Shown here piece by piece: positions 52,201-59,366 of a stretch of DNA of 64,000 nucleotides. Source of the stretch: Zhengitettix transpicula (taxonomy: Eukaryota; Arthropoda; Insecta; Orthoptera; Tetrigidae); the NCBI GenBank assembly GCA_037074705.1, contig CM073590.1, positions 216,658,746-216,722,745 on the forward strand, given 5' to 3'. The position numbers and the translations under genes are program-made. Position 1 is the stretch's first letter, and every line of letters starts with the position of its first letter. The notes beneath the pieces were generated by a model. That model saw only the letters and a program-made list of their open reading frames with translations, ran no database searches and was not told the origin of the DNA.

Positions 52201-55200
52201 TTCTGATATATCTTATATTTTACACTGTTATTTACTTTGCTCATTGCTCCACTGTAAAAACTTATTAATTTGTCACAACTTATTAAATAATGAAAATTGC
52301 GGTTGTTTAATAATCGTAATCTTTACAAATGAATTGATAATATAGAAATGGTTTAATACAGACAACTTACAAATTGTAAAGAGTAAGATCGCAGGATGTA
52401 TATTTTCAGTATGTGTGAAATAAAATGGAAATAAATATTATATTTTAACATAAGGAAAAATGTAATAACATTACAGATAAATAAGCAGTAGAGAAACTGT
52501 ATTTCTAGTAGAATAACAAGTGTCTGTTAGATGTAAGATTCCAGTGATTAATTTTATAGCCTGTCACTCAGATGAAGATGTGGAAAGGACTAAGTATGCC
52601 TTTTTCAGGTAAAGCACAGTTTTCAGTTATTTATAAATAAAAAGTAATGCTTCTTCAAATTTTGGTGATAAGTGTAGTCGTATATAATATATTTTTTCTA
52701 TATTTCGTCTATTTTTCAGTGATGTTCGTACTTGAATCGCGTTGCATATTAATAATTGTCGTTTTGGTTTATGAACGGGATTGTAATATGTTTCTATGCT
52801 GTCGTATACCAGATCTGTGGCCAGTCAGCTGATTATGGGTCAGTCTGTCGTAGCGGAGACTTATGACTGCGTCACCATCTACTTCAGTGACATCGTTGGA
52901 TTTACTGCTCTCTCTGCAAACAGCACGCCAATGCAAGTTAGTAGATAATGTATTGAATTTTCCTTTTAGGAAGAGTTATTACGCGAGTAATAAATACTAT
53001 GTTTTCAGGTCGTTGATTTACTAAACGACCTCTACTCCTGTTTCGACTCTATCATCGAACACTTTGACGTTTACAAGGTATTATAATTTTTCACAATCCA
53101 TGAATGTATTTTTATTCAGAGATTATATTCATTAATTTTCTCCTTGCAGGTAGAAACTATTGGTGACGCTTACATGGTAGTGTCGGGTCTTCCTGTAAGA
53201 AATGGGTCCCTACACGCTCGGGAAATAGCAGCTATGGCTCTGACACTTCTTCAAGCTGTGAAAGGATTCAGCATAAGGCATCGACCGAATGAACAGCTCA
53301 AGCTGAGGATTGGAATACACTCCGGTAACTGACTTCAAATACTTAACGTTTTACTGCACTCTCCTCATGGAGAAGAGGTAAACGTTTGTATGTCTAATAT
53401 ATGTATAATATGACTAATATTTTGGCAATAACACGTTCGCTGGCTGAAAGACTTGAATATCGCACAACAAATTAATTAAAAAAACGATAATGTTTCAAAT
53501 TTATTTTATATTAAATAATAATACATAATAAATTAAACATTAATTGAACTTTTTTGAAACATTTGGAGTATCTATAAAACTAGACGTTTAAAATTCTTAA
53601 GATTTCAAAAACTATATCAGAAACGTTTTGCATCTAATTTGGGATTTAAAATAACAACTAATGTTACGAAAACAGAATATTACAAACGTTATGACGTGTG
53701 TCTATTTCATCCTGCATCTTCTCTTTCCCTATCGAACGTTTTTCGTGCTGTATATGGGCAATCAAGAACCATTGCGACAGAGACTAATTATTTAACGTGG
53801 GACAATATTGATTTAAGGATGCATTTCTACTCAGTTCCGTATTACTTCACGTGTAAATTTCCCAGGAAAGCAAGCAGACCTGGAATTTATCAAAGCATTT
53901 CCATTGATTAATTATAGAAACCTTAAAAGACGAATAATGGTAATTTATCGTTGACTTGAAATGGAGCGTATTATTTATTATTATGTTTCACTTGCGTGTT
54001 GAATTGACTCTTTAAAAGGAATGGTTAATAAGAAAGAATGCATTCTCAAATACGAAATTTTATATATGTATAAACCGACACAAAAGATACAAAATTTTGT
54101 GGCTGTAGATTTAAATTAATTTGCGCTCATGCAAACTCTAACAACTGAGATTATAAAATTTATAGTATTTAATAAACTTGAAAGAACAATTTTTTGTTTA
54201 TTTAATCTGCTTGGGAAGAATTTCATTATTTAATATAATACACTTAAAGCTTATATTATTAAGTATCATGACGTGCATATTTATTAAGAACATACAATGA
54301 AGATTATTGTAAAATATAAAAAATAATTAGTTCATGACATAACTTAAGGATTATAAGCTCGTAAAGCCAAGGTTGTAAGGTGGTTCTCTCTATTAACGCA
54401 ATATATTAACAATTACTTTACATTTGAGTTAATTAATGTCTCCAAATTAGGATCATAACTTAGTTAAAATATATAGAAAAATATGAGGAATTGTGGACTA
54501 CTACTACTACTAATAAAGTATTGAGAAATTATAAATATGTTATTTAACCCGAAGCGGGGGTTTGTGCTTCGTTTTCCCATCGTGAAATTTTAATCCGTTT
54601 CATGTCTTTAATGCCTAAACCTTGCTTGAAAGCATTGCTTACGTTCTCGAATGAATTCATTTCACCTTTGATCAATTCACAGGTAATATCCATTCTTCAT
54701 TGAAGTCCTAAAATTAGGCCGTGAAAAATCTGATCTATTAATAAATTGTAGGTGATACTGACTCGAGGCGTATACAATTCAATCAGTATGTTATTAAAAA
54801 TATGTAGTGTTTGAGGGTCTGCATTATTTGAGTTGGTTTTTTATGCACATTTTCTCTGCCCCTTCCTGAAAGTCATCTCGAAATAATTTATTACAAGTTA
54901 TTTTCTCTGACCTATCCTGGGCAATAATTGGTTCTTTGCGTAAAATTACATATATATTATCTTGTGTTCTGTTATTAACTATATTACTTGTCACTTTATT
55001 ATTATTTAAGATAAACATCGGAAAGAAATGATACCAAAAATAGTCTCTCCATTGTATTCTTTGGCGAATGAATGAAGAACCAGATTTTTAAATATCATAA
55101 TGTACCATTGCGAAAATGTTTATATGTTATGAAAAATGTATAATATTAAATCAACTTGTTTCAATCTGGTGCGTGGCTTGCTTCTGAACCCTTTTACGTA

Positions 55201-58200
55201 AATAAGAATAATTTTTTGAGATTGTAAACCTGTGTTTTAAAATATCTATATGTGTTTTACATACTATTCATTTCTGATAATAATTTTTGAAGGTTATGTT
55301 TATAGTGATCATGAATTAACTATAAGGATTTTTTTTCCCACCCAGGTCCTTGCGTCGCTGGAGTCGTGGGACACAAAATGCCGCGTTACTGTTTATTCGG
55401 GGATACTGTCAACACTGCTTCTCGTATGGAATCCAGCGGCCTGCGTAAGTATTCCGAATTTCATTCACACTCAAACGAAACGTAAACGAATAATTTAAGC
55501 TTCGTGAAATTTCAAAAATATTTTTCCATGCAGAAGTTCCAAGCAGCTCGTTGTAGTATAAATGAGCCTCATAAATACAAGTATAATGTGCAAACCTGAA
55601 AACCATATTTTATAGTTTGTTATTAAACTACAAGGACAAAAGACGAATAAAATATATCTATAAATCTTACCATTACTACTAATTTAAATATTTATTAGTT
55701 TTAGCATAAAGAAGTTAATAGTAATGTAAAGTTTCTAGGTAACTCGCAATGACCGATTTTCTCTTTTAAATGATATGTTTTATGCAAGCAACCGACACGT
55801 TTCCCCGAAGTGCAAAATTCTCTGAACCGATAGCCAATTGATTGATTGGCGACCATCCATCCACTAATCTCCGCTCCCGTCCGTTTAAATATTTATCACG
55901 AGTATGTTACTCCACGTTATTTTCACCGTTCGTAAATGCCGATTGAGCATAGAAAACGTTTGCATAGCAGAAGCAGATCCTGAAAAGAAAATCGCGTCAA
56001 CTGTTTTTCTTTTATTTCACTTTACTAAACCGATAGTTGCTACAATTTTGTGGGATTTCCGCACATTTTAGGAAATTTAAATAACATTTCTTGAAAACAT
56101 AGAAATATTTTAAATGAAACGACGTATTTCTTCCATTAAAACAATCTACTAAATCATTGCTAGTACTCCTTTAAATTTCGTCGATTATTTAATTAGATAA
56201 AATGTTCTATTATTATACTTGTTCAATGTTTCATGAAGAATTTTCATCGCAGACTGAAGTGAAATGTTTCAGTTTATTTTGAAAATAAAAAACAGAACTA
56301 TTCTACTGCGATTTTATTTAATTATTAATTATAAGTCGCATGTAGAAAATATTAGAAAAATAAACTAAATATATAATCTTTTATGATAATACTGAAAATT
56401 CATCTGTACCAGTAATATTAATTATTTGCAACAAAAAATTAATGTCCTAAGCAGACATATATTTCAGATACATTAATTTGGTAATTTAATATTGATGAAT
56501 TTCGTTTCATACACATAATTTTCATATATTGCCGAAAAGTTTGGAGGCCCCTTATTAATTAATGTATGAACGAGAATATGTAGATTATATTTCCAGAATT
56601 TTAAGAGAAGCACATAATTTAATGGATTCTCGACTGATTCTCGAAAGTACTTTATATACCACAATTTGCATTGACTGTCACTGCAAAATGACTGTCTAAT
56701 CGTAACCCACGAATTCAAATTATCGAAAATCCCTCAACAATGCCGTTCAGAAACAGCTCTATCGTTATAATATTGCTCTTTTCAAATTTTATTGTTTTGT
56801 GTAGTACATTTGGCTCTAGTATAGTTTTTGACATGTTTTGTAAAGAAATCGAATTAATCCATTATCGAGAACTAGATAGCTCTTCTCTCGCTCACCAATC
56901 TTCGGTGACTTCACATTACCTTTTTGACAGCAATATAAAAATTTAGGATTTTCCAGTGTTTAAAATCTCAGCGTTTAGGTGCATTTAAATTCATAGATAA
57001 ATTGGGCAACGTTTGTGTTTTTTTTGGGTGCCTGGCAGCCCTGTGAGATTCTGCTCTGATATATTCCGTTATCCCTCTCCTTCATTTCATCCGGTCTAAA
57101 TCTCTGAACAGCTATTTCAGTTCTTCCCCTTTCGTATCTCTTTCTACATATCTAAATTTATTTTCAGCTTCTTTCTCGCTTGCGGCTTATAGAATGGCAA
57201 TATTCAAAATATCTCGGTTTACCTCCTCTCACATCTCTCTGGTTTTTTTTGAACTAAGGTTCCCACATGCCGAGGCACCTCGGTCTGTTTTGAGAGGTGT
57301 ATGTTCCGGGGTCGCAGACCTGGGGCATACGGCAAGAGTTGTCCGCTATTCCTATTGGAATAGTCGGCCAGCTGCCTCCTAAACAGGCCAAGGCATGGCG
57401 AGGGGTAAGCTGCGTCCCCACAGCAAACTCCTCTCCCGCTATCGGAAGGGCGTGGGACAAGTACCCAATGCCCGACCTACCCGATGCAGGTTTTTCTAAG
57501 GTTTTCCCTGCATTCCTTTAGGCGAATGCCGGGTAGGATCCTTAAAATATAGCCCGGGGGCCCTAGTTAACCCTTGGCTACCTTCCTCTACCCTTCCGCA
57601 TCCCCCCTTTCAAATCCTTCCTATGCTATTAAAGGGGAGTTGCCCTAAGTGGATTACCCTCATGTAGCCTATTGCCCTAAAAAAAAAAATCATCTGACCA
57701 CGAAGGAAGCCTGCGAGAGGATTTCTCGCAGGTGAACCTTTCCAGAGAGCTCTGGCGGGGGCTACCTTTGGGGATGCTCTCACATCTCTCTGGTTTTTTT
57801 GAACTAAGGTTCCCACATGCCGAGGCAGCTCGGTCTGTTTTGAGAGGTGTATGTTCCGGGGTCGCAGACCTTGGGCATACGGCAAGAGTTGTCCGCTATT
57901 CCTATTGGAATAGTCGGCCAGCTGCCTCCTAAACAGGCCAAGGCATGGCGAGGGGTAAGCTGCGTCCCCACAGCAAACTCCTCTCCCGCTATCGGAAGGG
58001 CGTGGGACAAGTACCCAATGCCCGACCTACCCGATGCAGGTTTTTCTAAGGTTTTCCCTGCATTCCTTTAGGCGAATGCCGGGTAGGATCCTTAAAATAA
58101 GCCCGGGGGCCCTAGTTAACCCTTGGCTACCTTCCTCTACCCTTCCGCATCCCCCCTTTCAAATCCCTTCCTATGCTATTAAAGGGGAGTTGCCCTAAGT

Positions 58201-59281
58201 GGATTACCCCCATGTAGCCTATTGCCCTAAAAAAAATCATCTGAACACATCACTGCAATTTAACAGCAAGTATGTAAATGTAACTAATTTGTTTGGACCA
58301 TTGCAACATATACGTTTTTCTGATCATCTGTGTTTTAAGATATTTGTTCTAGTGGTTTACGTATTGCGAGGAAAAGCAAGGAATTCAAGTACTTTCAAGC
58401 GATGCACTGAATTCCTAATATACTTGAGGACGAACAGATCTGTTTACAAAACTAATAGTTTGTATATTAATATTTCCAAACAAAATCTCGTATTTATATC
58501 ATGATGATCAAATTTTATTAATTTTATTTCAATGGAAAATCGCCACATGAAATGCACAAAAGTTGTGTGTGTTAAGACTTCGGAGCCGCTGAGAACTTTG
58601 GTCCTCCAAAAAATCTAATTTCTATTGAGGAACTTTATTGTTCATATCTTCAAATATAAACGTCTTATTACCACGTAAAAATAACTATATTAGGCTTTTA
58701 CTGTTTTTAGTATAATTTAAGGATGTCCTCAGCCTTAGATTTTCACCTTACCTTTCTGGACCATTCATCCTCATATGTGGTGACTGGATGTGGATGTCAA
58801 TAACGGCCCTGCAGTGTGTCTTCGCTTCGCGAACAAGAGCGACTCCCGCCCACTCCAGCTTTCCCCAAATTGTACGCTCAACGTTGGAAGGGATTTAGCT
58901 GTAATGAAAGACAAGGGTAGCTTTCATCTCAATTACTCGAGCAAAACGTACTGTTAACTCAAGGATAATTAAAGAAACAATCAAATGTTTGCAGTTGCAG
59001 TTAGTTCGATGACAACATTAACATCATGATGATTATAAAATATTTCCATGAGCTGTTAAAATTTAATTTTTACAAATTTGGACCTGTTTTTTGAATACTA
59101 ACGTCGAGAAATTCAAAATGATAGAAAAAAATAATGTACAATTCTAAGTAATATAATGGAATAATATTAATAATGTTCCATTTTTATTTTATGTAAAATA
59201 TGCCACGACTTTCACTTAATTTTTAATAATACTTTTTATATTTTTAAATGTATCGGGTAAATAATTTGTATTAGTGTTGTC

Positions 59282-59366
<85 letters not shown>

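Larger units (their letters stand above)
49733..52812 (+). other. Receptor intron between exons m and n
   Basis: Mostly repeats: family E inverted (50690-51620), a TA microsatellite (51821-51841) and a foldback element (51888-52172). No exon between. Confidence 0.6.

Noticed and set aside
57194..58071. Repeated short frames (62-101 codons) on both strands
   Set aside because: They recur in each copy of the retroelement, on both strands, and resemble no retroelement protein.
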